Position numbers and translations under genes: made by a program. A stretch of 64,000 nucleotides of DNA from Mantamonas sphyraenae (lineage: Eukaryota > CRuMs > Mantamonadidae), in the NCBI GenBank assembly GCA_026936335.1, contig JAPMXV010000043.1, forward strand, positions 124,001 to 188,000, written 5' to 3'. Under the pieces are notes generated by a model. It ran no database searches and was not told where the DNA came from. It saw only the letters and a list, made by a program, of their open reading frames with translations. Below, in pieces: positions 56,006 to 64,000 of the stretch (positions are counted from its first letter, which is position 1; every line of letters starts with the position of its first letter).

Positions 56006-56754
56006 CCAGCGGTGGCATGGAGAGCGAGAACGACGAGTCGGCGCAGACAACACCCGCTTGGAAAGAGATGGTCAACGATACCCTCTTTGCGTTTGTCGAC
56101 TGGGGCGTATCGCGTGACACTTGGGTTCTCATGTGGACGCACAACGACACAGTGTTCCAGATGTCCGTGCCGACCATGACACACAACGAGATGAGGCGGC
56201 GGAAAGGGGGGACACGCACACAGGCACGCTTCCTCAGAAGGACAATCGACAAGACGCTGGAGATGATGTCCGACAGAGACATGCCCAAGAACCATGTGCT
56301 TGTGGTTGGAGGCAAGAAGCAGACGAGCATGGGGGGACGTACAGGGGACGTGCTGGACAGGCTCGCCGCGTATTACAATGTGGTCAAGGACCTCGACGAG
56401 TATCGCACTTCATCATGGCACCGGTGTGGGAACGAGCTTGAGTACAACACAAACGTGTCACATGCGCCTCTGGGCAGGCTCCAGCACTGCAGCAAATGCC
56501 GCTACAGATCGCGCAACCACCACACACGCAAGCAGACCTTGTTTGCACTACTGCAACGGGAAATTCACAACGACAAGAAGATTCCGCTGCACGTAGCAAT
56601 GCAACGAGACCGGCACTCATGCGAGGCATTCTTCTGGATCACTGTTGAGCAGATCAAATCGGGACAACGACCCGTTCCATTCAGCAGGCCGAGCGAAGCA
56701 GCAGCCACGGACACTTCCAATGATCATACCAACACCACTCAAACGGAGGAGTGA
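55813..56754 (+). CDS. Fanzor (eukaryotic TnpB relative) RuvC-like nuclease domain
   Basis: The C-terminal 300 codons show the RuvC-like motifs of TnpB/Fanzor in order. RuvC-I is FAFVDWGVSRD (Asp codon 56098-56100). RuvC-II is the hallmark DEYRTS (Glu codon 56398-56400), preceded by HVLVVGGKKQ and a Gly-rich strand. RuvC-III is MQRDRHSCEAFF (Asp codon 56608-56610). Between II and III is the zinc-ribbon region, HRCG and HCSKC; the usual first CxxC after RTS is partly replaced (Trp-His-Arg-Cys). All three catalytic acids are present. Fanzors are RNA-guided DNA endonucleases carried by eukaryotic transposons. The domain starts with an acidic linker containing two 22-residue repeats, and the first in-frame Met inside it is at 56017. 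Three perfect hairpins follow the stop codon. Confidence 0.8.
   Translation, partial: WSTKESGEGATGEETGTSSQENETQAVGTEVDDGAHGDTSSQENEAQAVGTEVDDGAQDREEEVTSGGMESENDESAQTTPAWKEMVNDTLFAFVDWGVSRDTWVLMWTHNDTVFQMSVPTMTHNEMRRRKGGTRTQARFLRRTIDKTLEMMSDRDMPKNHVLVVGGKKQTSMGGRTGDVLDRLAAYYNVVKDLDEYRTSSWHRCGNELEYNTNVSHAPLGRLQHCSKCRYRSRNHHTRKQTLFALLQREIHNDKKIPLHVAMQRDRHSCEAFFWITVEQIKSGQRPVPFSRPSEAAATDTSNDHTNTTQTEE
55864..55985 (+). repeat. 66-bp-period tandem duplication in the Fanzor linker
   Basis: Two 56-bp copies, 55864-55919 and 55930-55985, differ at a single base. The period of 66 bp is 22 codons, so the duplication keeps every frame open. In the Fanzor frame it encodes an acidic Ser/Gln/Glu/Val repeat. 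Confidence 0.95.
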
Positions 56755-56885
56755 GTGAACATGATCTGATGCAGCTCCATCGACGACGGGAGCTGCTCGA
56801 AGAGACGGAGCACATCGAGCGCAAGCCACCGCTCGATGTTCAAGCAAAATAACCAGGGCATCCAGCAACGACGCCCTGGTAGCCA
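56755..56885 (+). ncRNA. Candidate Fanzor guide (omega-type) RNA or structured 3' element: three consecutive perfect hairpins
   Basis: Right after the Fanzor stop there are three perfect stems. Stem 1 is GCAGCTCC 56771-56778 with GGAGCTGC 56789-56796 (10-nt loop). Stem 2 is ACATCGAGC 56812-56820 with GCTCGATGT 56831-56839 (10-nt loop). Stem 3 is ACCAGGGC 56852-56859 with GCCCTGGT 56873-56880 (13-nt loop). Known TnpB and Fanzor guide RNAs lie at and beyond the 3' end of the nuclease gene. Transcription, the guide segment and the transposon end are not shown by the sequence; a terminator or an element terminus with sub-terminal inverted repeats is the main alternative. Confidence 0.5.
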
Positions 56886-56997
56886 TTGTCCAGAAGCAAG
56901 CCAACTTTTGGGCATGGTCGAGTATTTGTATGTAGTGCGTTGGCGTGCGTTCACGCACTTACGAGAAATACAGCGCATCCCAACCTTCTCGACATGC

Positions 56998-59900
56998 TCA
57001 CCAGGCGCCCGAGGCTCTTCGTGGAGGTCTTTCCGTGTCCGTGGGACTTGTCGACCCATGCACGTCTGACGTGGTGGAAGGCACTCGCTCGATGTCCCCG
57101 CTCGTCTCTTCTTCCTCCAAGTCGTCCATCTCGACCTCGCTCATCGAATACTTGCGCGGATGCGACGTGGTTGTGTTTGTCGCATCCGTTGTCATGTAGC
57201 TCACCTTTGTCTTGGGCTTGTCGTCACCCACTCCAATGACACGTGCCAGGACATTGATTCCAGACAGCCATCCCAGCTCACACAAGTTCAGCAACAGCAA
57301 GCTGCCAAACATGATGTACAGAACCACCGTCTGTACGGTGCGCAGCCACTGGGCGTCCGACTCTGTCAACACCAGCCCCGACATCAACAGGCCCATCTGT
57401 ACACTCATGGCCACCAGTTCCAGCACGTGGGCCGCACGGTAGTGGAACGGTCGGTATCGCAGATGCAGTCCCATGGACACACCCAGCACAAGCATCACCA
57501 TCTGCGTGCACAACACAGGCGTCGTCCCAGCAAACAGCACAAGCGCAAAAATCAACAGCTTCCTGCCCATGACCACCGCTTCCCAGTAGAACACTTCCGA
57601 CCGGTAGCGGTTGGTCAGGAACGAGAAACTTAGGTTGAACCATCGTTGGTGGTGATACTGCGGAAACTTGTACAGCACCCAGCCGATGCCCATCGGTACA
57701 AGCACCATGTTGCATATGATCCCAAATACTGCAAGTGGCAACCAAGCAAGCCACTCGTCCTCGTAGCAGACAACGCTGGGTTGCACAACGAGCCGGTACT
57801 GCCCGTCGGCAAACTCCCTGCAGGCAAAGTACTCCATGCTGGCCTGGGAGATGAACACAAACAGTTGCGAGACGCCTGCCGAGGTGACATGGGTGCTGAA
57901 GAACAGAATCGACGACGCAGGCATCCGCTCCACCAACTTCTTCAGCACAGGCACAGATGCACCCACTCGCGGCCACCGTTTCATCACCCACGTCCACACA
58001 TTGCGTACCACAAGCAGCACCAGCCCAATCAACAGCAGTACCGTCATCGTCGACACAGGAAGAAGCACACGCACTGCAAACCGCACGTAGTACGACACCG
58101 CTACGCTGCACTCTGGCTTCATCAGCAGCAACATCCAGTTCAGTGGTGACAGCACCAGATAGGCAAACGTCGTCTCTTCACCCCACGGGAGGGCGATCAG
58201 CGTGTACACAGTGGTGGTTTGCAGAAACGCACTCGTGACTCCGATGGTCGTAAAGACATGGCGAGAGACGTAAACGCCGAGCCACAGCACGGCGCCGATG
58301 ACAAGCAGCATGAGAATGATCTCCAGCACGGGGTTGTCGGGGCACTTTTCGCAGCGATTGTCCACAACAAAGTGCCTGGGTGCACACGAGGAACACATGA
58401 CGCCCGTGGTTCCCTCCACACACGCATCGTACCCGTTTCCCGGGCAGTTGGTAGGCGACACACAGGCAAACACCGTCTCGGGCGATGCCGCGCTTGACCA
58501 GAAACCGCGCTTGGGCAGCGGTTGCTGCTTGTCACCTGCACACGTGGCTCCCGCGGGGCACTCCTCACACTCGTGCGACGCCTTGTTGCGGGGTGCAAAG
58601 GACCCAGCTGCACACGTGCACACAGAGACACTCGACCGGCCTTCTACCAGCGTTTGAGTGCGTGGTGGACACGATGTGCACGACACACTGCCGTTGTTGC
58701 TGCTGTATGTCTGAGGCGGACACGTGGCGCATTGGCTGCTGCCACTCGTCTCTGCATACGTGCCTGGCGCACAAGCCCGGCACGAGCTCGCCATCCCCTC
58801 TGAAAATGTGCCCGGCGCACACGCAATGCACTTGCGCATCGTTGCAGAGTACTCAAAGCCAGGATCACACCGTCCCAGTAGCAGCTGGCCGTCGCAGCTG
58901 ATGGTCCCGAGAAAATCCAGCACAGATGCACGTGGACCCGACCCAAGCACCTGGAACCCGTCGTCCGACGCGATCCCTGCCGCCACGGGCGAGCTGTACA
59001 CCCAGTTCCAGAACTCCATCAGCTTGCGCTTGGTCTCACAGTCACCGTTGCTGTGCTGGTAGCCCACAAAGTATGTGTACGTGGATATGGGCCACGAGGC
59101 CGATCCCGGTGCGTCCATCAGGTCCACCGTGAACGCGCCTTCTTGCAGCGGAAAGTCTGCAATGGCACTGGAAAGGCTCTGTGCGTCTGCCGTGACCCAA
59201 TTGCCAGCCCTGTTCTGGACTTGGGCGACGCGCAGCTTGCTCCGCTGTGCAAAGTCGAAACCCACGTAGCCCATTGACCACTCCTGTGCGGCCACACGGA
59301 CGGCGACCCCCTTGTTTCCCGATTCCTTGTGCAGATGGGGAGTGGTGTACGCCCAGGTGCTGGTCGGCCCGTTGAAGTTGGAATCGAAACTGTTGAGCGA
59401 GTGTGTAAACACAGACGTTGTGCCGCTTTTGTCGAGACGCACGACCAGCTCGATGGCCTTGTGGGGCAGGTATGGTGCCAGCAGAGGGTTGTCTGCGGCA
59501 ATGCGGCTGTCGTTCCACATGGGACAGGCACCGCTAAAGATGCACGCCAGTGTCGGTCGCGAGAAGCGGAGTGTCGTGGACAGGTCGTTTACAGTGGGCA
59601 CGTTGTAGATGGGCACCACAGCACCAGCCACGGCTGGGATCATAAAGATGGATCCACCTTGGGCGTACTGTGCAGCTGAAAGCAACGAGTCGGAGCCGGC
59701 AAAGACCACCTCCTTGTTCAGGATGGCGTCCTTGCCAGCGCCCGAGCCCACGCCTTCGTACTCGACCTGCACACTTTTGTCCACCAGCGAGTACGCGTAT
59801 GCAAACTCGTTGTACACGTTGAGCGGGAACGTGGCACCCTTGCCAGCAACGACAGTGAGCGAGGTGCGGTACGCCGCCTGGCCTCCACACTGCATTGTGC

Positions 59901-61022
59901 GCACCGCAGCCACATTCTTTGCACGCTGTTCCAGGGACACGGAGCCCATATTGTATGTGTCCAGCCTGCGCAGGGCGTCTGCGTTGGTCATTGCAAACAC
60001 GAGCAGGTCGGCGAGGCCGGTCATAGCGGAGCAGTTCAGTGAGGCGCCGTCGCGGTAGTAGGCGCGTGTGTAGAGGACCAGTGGCCACACGTAGCCGTTC
60101 TGGTAGGCCAGGTTGCTCTCGCCGCGCGTCGAGTCTGTTGTGGCACCCAGGAGTGTGTTGAGTCCGGCGCGGAGGACGTTACCGTTCGCCTGGCGGTACT
60201 GAGCCATCGCAGCACCTTGCGAGACGGCCGTGTGCAGATCGGTGACGGTAAAGGCGCCTTCTGTGCCTTTCACTTTCAGCACGGCCACAGCTGCCGCATC
60301 ACCGCCGCCCACGGGACCGGGGAGTTGCAGGTGTCCGGACAACTTCTCAAACGGGCTTGAGGAAACGTAGGCAATGGGGACATCATAGGATGAGAGAAGC
60401 GGGTTCAAGGCAACCACACGGGAGTCGTTCCACCTGCTGATGCTTCCGTTGCTGTGTGCCCCGAAGCAGTGTGTCAGCGACAAGTTGGAAAATGTTGTTT
60501 GGTTTTGGGGACATTTTCCCGTGGCAGCCCGACACTCACATCAGTCCTTGCATCACGTCTTTGTCCAGAACAAGGTCGTTTGTGATCAGTGGAGGCAGAT
60601 TGTGGCTCACCACGAATGCTGTTGTGGAAAGGGGCTACGCGGTCAAGGATGGGCGGGGCGGTGTGAGTGTGGTTCTGCTGTAGCGGGTTGGTCTCACAAA
60701 AGTCGAGCAGAGCAGGGCTACTCACAATTTTGGTGACAAACTGTGGCAGAGCCGTGGCGTTGACATCAAGCTCGCTCAACACAAGGTCACACTGGCCGTC
60801 CTGAAGCCACTGCAACGCGGTGGTCGTGTTGCTGTCCCCCATTGTGACGAGAGATACTCCTTGTTTTTGTGCAATGGAGACCAAAGTTCCCAAACTTCGG
60901 ATCAGGCCAGCGCTCGTGCTCGGACCACACACGCGCACAGTCGTGGCAGTGCCTTGTGCTATTGCGGGGACGACAGCGAGGATGACGATGAGAGCAAACA
61001 CGAGACCAATTTTCGTCAACAT
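56998..61022 (-). CDS. Receptor-like protein: PstS-type periplasmic-binding domains, GCC2/GCC3 Cys-rich repeats, multispan C-terminus
   Basis: Three exons, 61022-60726, 60634-60540 and 60451-56998 (donors GTGAGT and GTGAGT), give 1,281 residues in phase. The N-terminus is a signal peptide (MLTKIGLVFALIVILAVVPAIAQG). The type-2 periplasmic-binding fold of bacterial phosphate-binding PstS appears twice: once across the splice sites (NGSISRWNDSRVVALNP) and again near residue 350 (CIFSGACPMWNDSRIAADNPLL and LDKSGTTSVFTHSL). Ephrin-receptor-like GCC2/GCC3 repeats follow (CAPGTFSEG, CAPGTYAETSGSSQC, CPPQTYSSNNGSVSC), then TNFR-like cysteines. From about residue 790 there are roughly eight transmembrane helices, and then an acidic Ser/Thr-rich cytosolic tail. 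The layout suggests a plasma-membrane receptor sensing a small anion or metabolite outside the cell. It starts 38 bp downstream of the paralogue's stop. Confidence 0.88.
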
Positions 61023-61060
61023 GAGAATCTCTTTCCCGCGCTCGGGCCCCTTTCCATTCC

Positions 61061-64000
61061 TCACGCTTCTTCCACAGGTGGCGGTGGTGGTTCTTCCTCA
61101 TCGCTCATGTCGCTGTCACTCAGCCCAACATGCTCTGGAGGCGGTGGAGGAAGTCCCTCTGGATCGTCGGAATCCGTGGCCTCTTCGCTCGAGTCTTCCT
61201 CACCCGTGCCATCCACGACCTCTTCGACGACCAGTGTGGGCACCATCGTTGACATTTCTTCCTCGTCCTCTCCTTCCTTCTCGTCGTCATCCTCGTCGTC
61301 CAGGGGCACAATCTCCACCATCTCCACTCCGGCTGGACCTTTGCGCACAAACTCCTCTGTGTGCTTCTCCTTCTTCCCACCGTCGCCAGCATCTGTGCGC
61401 GTAAACAGATTGGTCAACTTGGACAGGGGTGACCGCAGCGGCGTCGTAGACTTGGTCGGCTTGTCGGTCCCCGACGCATCTGTGTCTACCGTCAGCCCAT
61501 TGTGATCCGCCATCAATCCCACTCGCTGTTCGTCGACCTCTTCTCCGTTCAGCAGCCGCTTGATCTTTTCTAGCTTGGACGGGGTGAGAGAGGTGGTCTG
61601 GAGAACGACGGAAGCGGCCACGGCCTGATTCTGCTTGCGGACCATCATGGCGGGCGACATGGTTTGTCGCGCCTTGCTGCCCAGTCCGCGTCGTGCATAC
61701 TTGTCGCTGGCGCCTTCGTCGTCCGTCTTCTTCTTCTTTGTTCTGCCTGCGGCACCGTCGCTGTAGATGGTGGAGGCCTGGGCGAGCACACGGATGGCTT
61801 CGGGATTGAGCTTGACGGTTCCTTTGCTATCCTTGGCCTGCACGGTCGCACTGGGCACTACTGCATCTGTGGTGTTGCTAGATGTGCTCTCTGACGACTC
61901 GCGACTCGCATCGTCAACGCCACTGCCGAGTTGAGCTGTTTCGGGCGAGGATAGGTCTTGCATCTCGATGGCCAGTCTGCGGTTGGCCTCGATCTTCCTC
62001 AGACGCAGTTGCAGGGTTTTGGCATTGCTGGCCGTCACAATCTGAGCCCGTTTGGCTGTCGCCGAGTGGAAGATGCTCACGGCCACCGCAACCAGGTTGA
62101 AAACCATGGCAGTTACGGCAAAGGTGGTGATCACCGTAATCGCCGTGTTTTGGTCCACGGTGGACGAAGCAAACTTGTCAGAAAGGAACAGGAGGCCTGT
62201 CAGCACCAACAGGAGAGTCGACGAAAGAGCAGCCACTTCCATGCTGTTTTCATGGGCTCTCTTGTACGGTTTGTGAAAGATCTGCAGCTCCAAACTCGCG
62301 AGGAGCACCGCAAACGCGACGGTCGCTTGTAGGATCGGTTGACGCAACACCACCCTCGACAGGACGACGCTGAGCTTTCTGATGAGACCTGTGAGAGACC
62401 AGTACCACTTTGAAGGATTGAACGGCATGTACAACGAACCTGCCCTTACCTCCGCGTATGGCGTCTGCAACGCCGAGGACAGCTTGTACAGCTCCCAGTA
62501 CAGAAACGCCGGGATCCCAAGCCCATATCCCACCCCTGCCAACACTGCCACCCACACTCTGCCCAACCACTCCTCCTCATAGCACATAATCGTTGGCGCG
62601 GCATCCAGCACCAACCCACCCCCTCCATCATCGCTGCACACAAACACCTCCAGCGCAGCCGGCACCACCAACGCGTAGCTGAGCCCGAGGAACACCAGCA
62701 TGGCGTTCCACGTGATGTTCATGGCGTCGCGCCACACCTCCTTCCTGCCCCTGTTCACGTTCTCCTCCGCGGACAAATCCTCCCTGGGCATCAGTACCAA
62801 CCCGTTCACGCCACGATACACACTCTCTGGATCATGCGCTTCATCCGGGTACATCTCCCTCCTCTTCTTGAACCTCCTGATCGCCGCCAACTCATACAGG
62901 TACACCGCCACTTGCGTCACCATCAACAACCCCACCACAACCACCGGCAACGCCAGCTTGGCATACCACTTGCTCCAATACGTCAGCGGCAGCGCACACT
63001 CGGGCGAGGTCAACTCCACGTTGAACACAAAGAGTGAAAAGACGTTGAACACCCACAGCACCTCCCTCGGCCAGTTCAGCGAGAATCCGCTAAACAGTGC
63101 CATCAGCTGCATGTTGTTCATCGCAATGCCCATCATCGAGTACGACCGCGACTTTTGCCCGTAGCTCCTCAGCCCCACGCAGAACACCACCAGCGCCATT
63201 GCCATCAGCGCCACAATCCAGTTGGAATTGTCCGGGCACGGCTCGCACTTGCCGCTCAGCTTGTAGAACCGCGTTTCGCACTCTGCACACAGTCGACCCG
63301 TGTATCCTGTTGCACACGTCAGCTGCCCACCACCCGGACACGCTTCTGGGTTCGCGCATTTCAGAAACTGGTCCGGATTCTCCGGGGACGCCCAGAAGCC
63401 CGCCCGAGCAATCGGACGCGCATCCAGCCCGGCGCATGTCGCACCCGCAGGGCACGCCTTGCATCCCGTCGCGCTGCGGTCGTAATACTGTTCCTTGCAC
63501 ACACAATCGAGCACCGACCGCGCCTCTGACGGCGACGTCTGGCTAGCCGGATCCGGGCACGTCACGCACGCCAGCTCGTTGGCCACACTCGCGTACGTCC
63601 CGCGCACGCATGGATCACACGCAAACTCGCTCGGACGCGCCTGCCCTAATGGGCAGTTGGCCAGCACACGCACCACTTGCTCCGCCCAAAGATGTTTCGT
63701 GCTCGCGTCACCGACAAAATACAGCACCTGCAGGGCAAACTCTCCTGCATAGGGTGACTTGTAGCGCAGCCTAAACCGTCCTGGTTCAGGCTCCGGCGAC
63801 GGGTCCTCCGCCGCCACCAGCCGCGGCGCATTCGCCACACGTTCTGTCAGACGACCGCGAAACGACAGTGCGCTGTGATCGATGTGGTTGTCGTGTGCGT
63901 CCCGCGCCTGCAGAAACACTGTTGCAAACTGCTCCTGCAGCTGCGTCACGTTCAGCCCGTCGCCCCACGCCAGTGTTTTGGTTGCAACCGCCGCTCCGGA
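61061..64000 (-). CDS. Receptor-like protein: filamin-type domain, GCC2/GCC3 repeats, multispan C-terminus (N-terminus outside window)
   Basis: The frame is open from the right edge to the stop at 61061, at least 979 codons. The extracellular part visible here ends in a filamin/ABP280-like fold (FRLRYKSPYAGEFALQVLYF). Cys-rich GCC2/GCC3 modules follow (CDPCVRGTYASVANELACVTC, CKEQYYDRSATGCKACPAGATCAG) with the same GFWASPENPDQFLKC block as its neighbour. About eight transmembrane helices follow, with conserved YEEEWLG and IRKL segments, then a 330-residue acidic and basic cytosolic tail. It is a paralogue of the adjacent PstS-GCC gene: same order of Cys modules and helices, but a different ligand-binding head. 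Head swapping over a common membrane module is inference. The start and any upstream exons are outside the window. Confidence 0.85.
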   Translation of the reverse strand, partial: SGAAVATKTLAWGDGLNVTQLQEQFATVFLQARDAHDNHIDHSALSFRGRLTERVANAPRLVAAEDPSPEPEPGRFRLRYKSPYAGEFALQVLYFVGDASTKHLWAEQVVRVLANCPLGQARPSEFACDPCVRGTYASVANELACVTCPDPASQTSPSEARSVLDCVCKEQYYDRSATGCKACPAGATCAGLDARPIARAGFWASPENPDQFLKCANPEACPGGGQLTCATGYTGRLCAECETRFYKLSGKCEPCPDNSNWIVALMAMALVVFCVGLRSYGQKSRSYSMMGIAMNNMQLMALFSGFSLNWPREVLWVFNVFSLFVFNVELTSPECALPLTYWSKWYAKLALPVVVVGLLMVTQVAVYLYELAAIRRFKKRREMYPDEAHDPESVYRGVNGLVLMPREDLSAEENVNRGRKEVWRDAMNITWNAMLVFLGLSYALVVPAALEVFVCSDDGGGGLVLDAAPTIMCYEEEWLGRVWVAVLAGVGYGLGIPAFLYWELYKLSSALQTPYAEVRAGSLYMPFNPSKWYWSLTGLIRKLSVVLSRVVLRQPILQATVAFAVLLASLELQIFHKPYKRAHENSMEVAALSSTLLLVLTGLLFLSDKFASSTVDQNTAITVITTFAVTAMVFNLVAVAVSIFHSATAKRAQIVTASNAKTLQLRLRKIEANRRLAIEMQDLSSPETAQLGSGVDDASRESSESTSSNTTDAVVPSATVQAKDSKGTVKLNPEAIRVLAQASTIYSDGAAGRTKKKKTDDEGASDKYARRGLGSKARQTMSPAMMVRKQNQAVAASVVLQTTSLTPSKLEKIKRLLNGEEVDEQRVGLMADHNGLTVDTDASGTDKPTKSTTPLRSPLSKLTNLFTRTDAGDGGKKEKHTEEFVRKGPAGVEMVEIVPLDDEDDDEKEGEDEEEMSTMVPTLVVEEVVDGTGEEDSSEEATDSDDPEGLPPPPPEHVGLSDSDMSDEEEPPPPPVEEA

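Noticed and set aside
56771-56880. CRISPR-like array
   Set aside because: The three hairpins have different stem sequences and no repeated unit with spacers, so they are not a CRISPR array.

Overview
The window is nuclear DNA from a unicellular eukaryote. Most genes are split by short GT-AG introns (donors mostly GTACGT, GTGAGT or GTAAGT; acceptors mostly CAG). The products are eukaryote-only: ESCRT-III, Rab28, Polycomb RING, Treslin, MAD1, CDC20, La, MUS81 and NOL6. A CEP164-type WW protein and Rab28 suggest a flagellated cell. Coding DNA is GC-rich with long Ser, Asp, Glu and Gly runs, and gene spacing is very tight. Stop-to-stop gaps can be 13-80 bp, and three of the four divergent pairs have start codons 45-110 bp apart. 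Content fits a flagellate protist or early-branching fungus; the species cannot be fixed from the sequence alone.

Layout. 1-4.2 kb: an SPX-ankyrin-CBM20-GDPD phosphodiesterase (minus strand, cut at the left edge). 4.3-6.6 kb: CHMP6/VPS20 and Rab28. 6.7-10.3 kb: a CEP164-type WW plus leucine-rich-repeat protein. 10.3-11.9 kb: a Polycomb-group RING protein. 11.9-15.6 kb: an unknown coiled-coil protein. 15.6-19.7 kb: Treslin/TICRR. 19.9-22.1 kb: an atypical Rab-like GTPase and mitochondrial ribosomal protein L24. 22.1-23.9 kb: a polytopic membrane protein. 24.0-26.9 kb: MAD1. 27.3-28.2 kb: a Cys-rich membrane protein. 29.2-35.7 kb: a giant LRR-ankyrin-multispan protein. 35.7-37.2 kb: MUS81. 38.1-39.8 kb: CDC20. 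40.2-41.8 kb: La. 41.9-44.6 kb: a VIT/VWA protein. 44.8-48.2 kb: NOL6/UTP22. 57.0-64.0 kb: two tandem GCC-repeat, multispan receptor-like genes; the first has PstS-like binding domains, and the second is cut at the right edge.

The stretch from 48.2 to 57.0 kb is different: it is an accessory, mobile-element island. It holds an intact Tc1/mariner-type (DD34E) transposase, then a degenerate 1.4-kb stretch. After that comes a same-strand series of reading frames: a ubiquitin-specific-protease-like segment, a large basic-linker protein of unknown family, and a Fanzor-type (eukaryotic TnpB relative) RuvC-like nuclease with all three catalytic acidic residues. The frames appear to belong to one long coding unit interrupted by single-base shifts, most clearly at three homopolymer runs. 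Directly 3' of the Fanzor stop codon lie three perfect 8-9 bp hairpins in about 110 bp, a good candidate for the guide (omega-type) RNA or the structured element end. This is the most interesting system in the window.

Several host genes share cell-cycle or genome-maintenance themes: Treslin (origin firing), MAD1 and CDC20 (spindle checkpoint and its APC/C target), and MUS81 (junction resolution). Their proximity may be chance.
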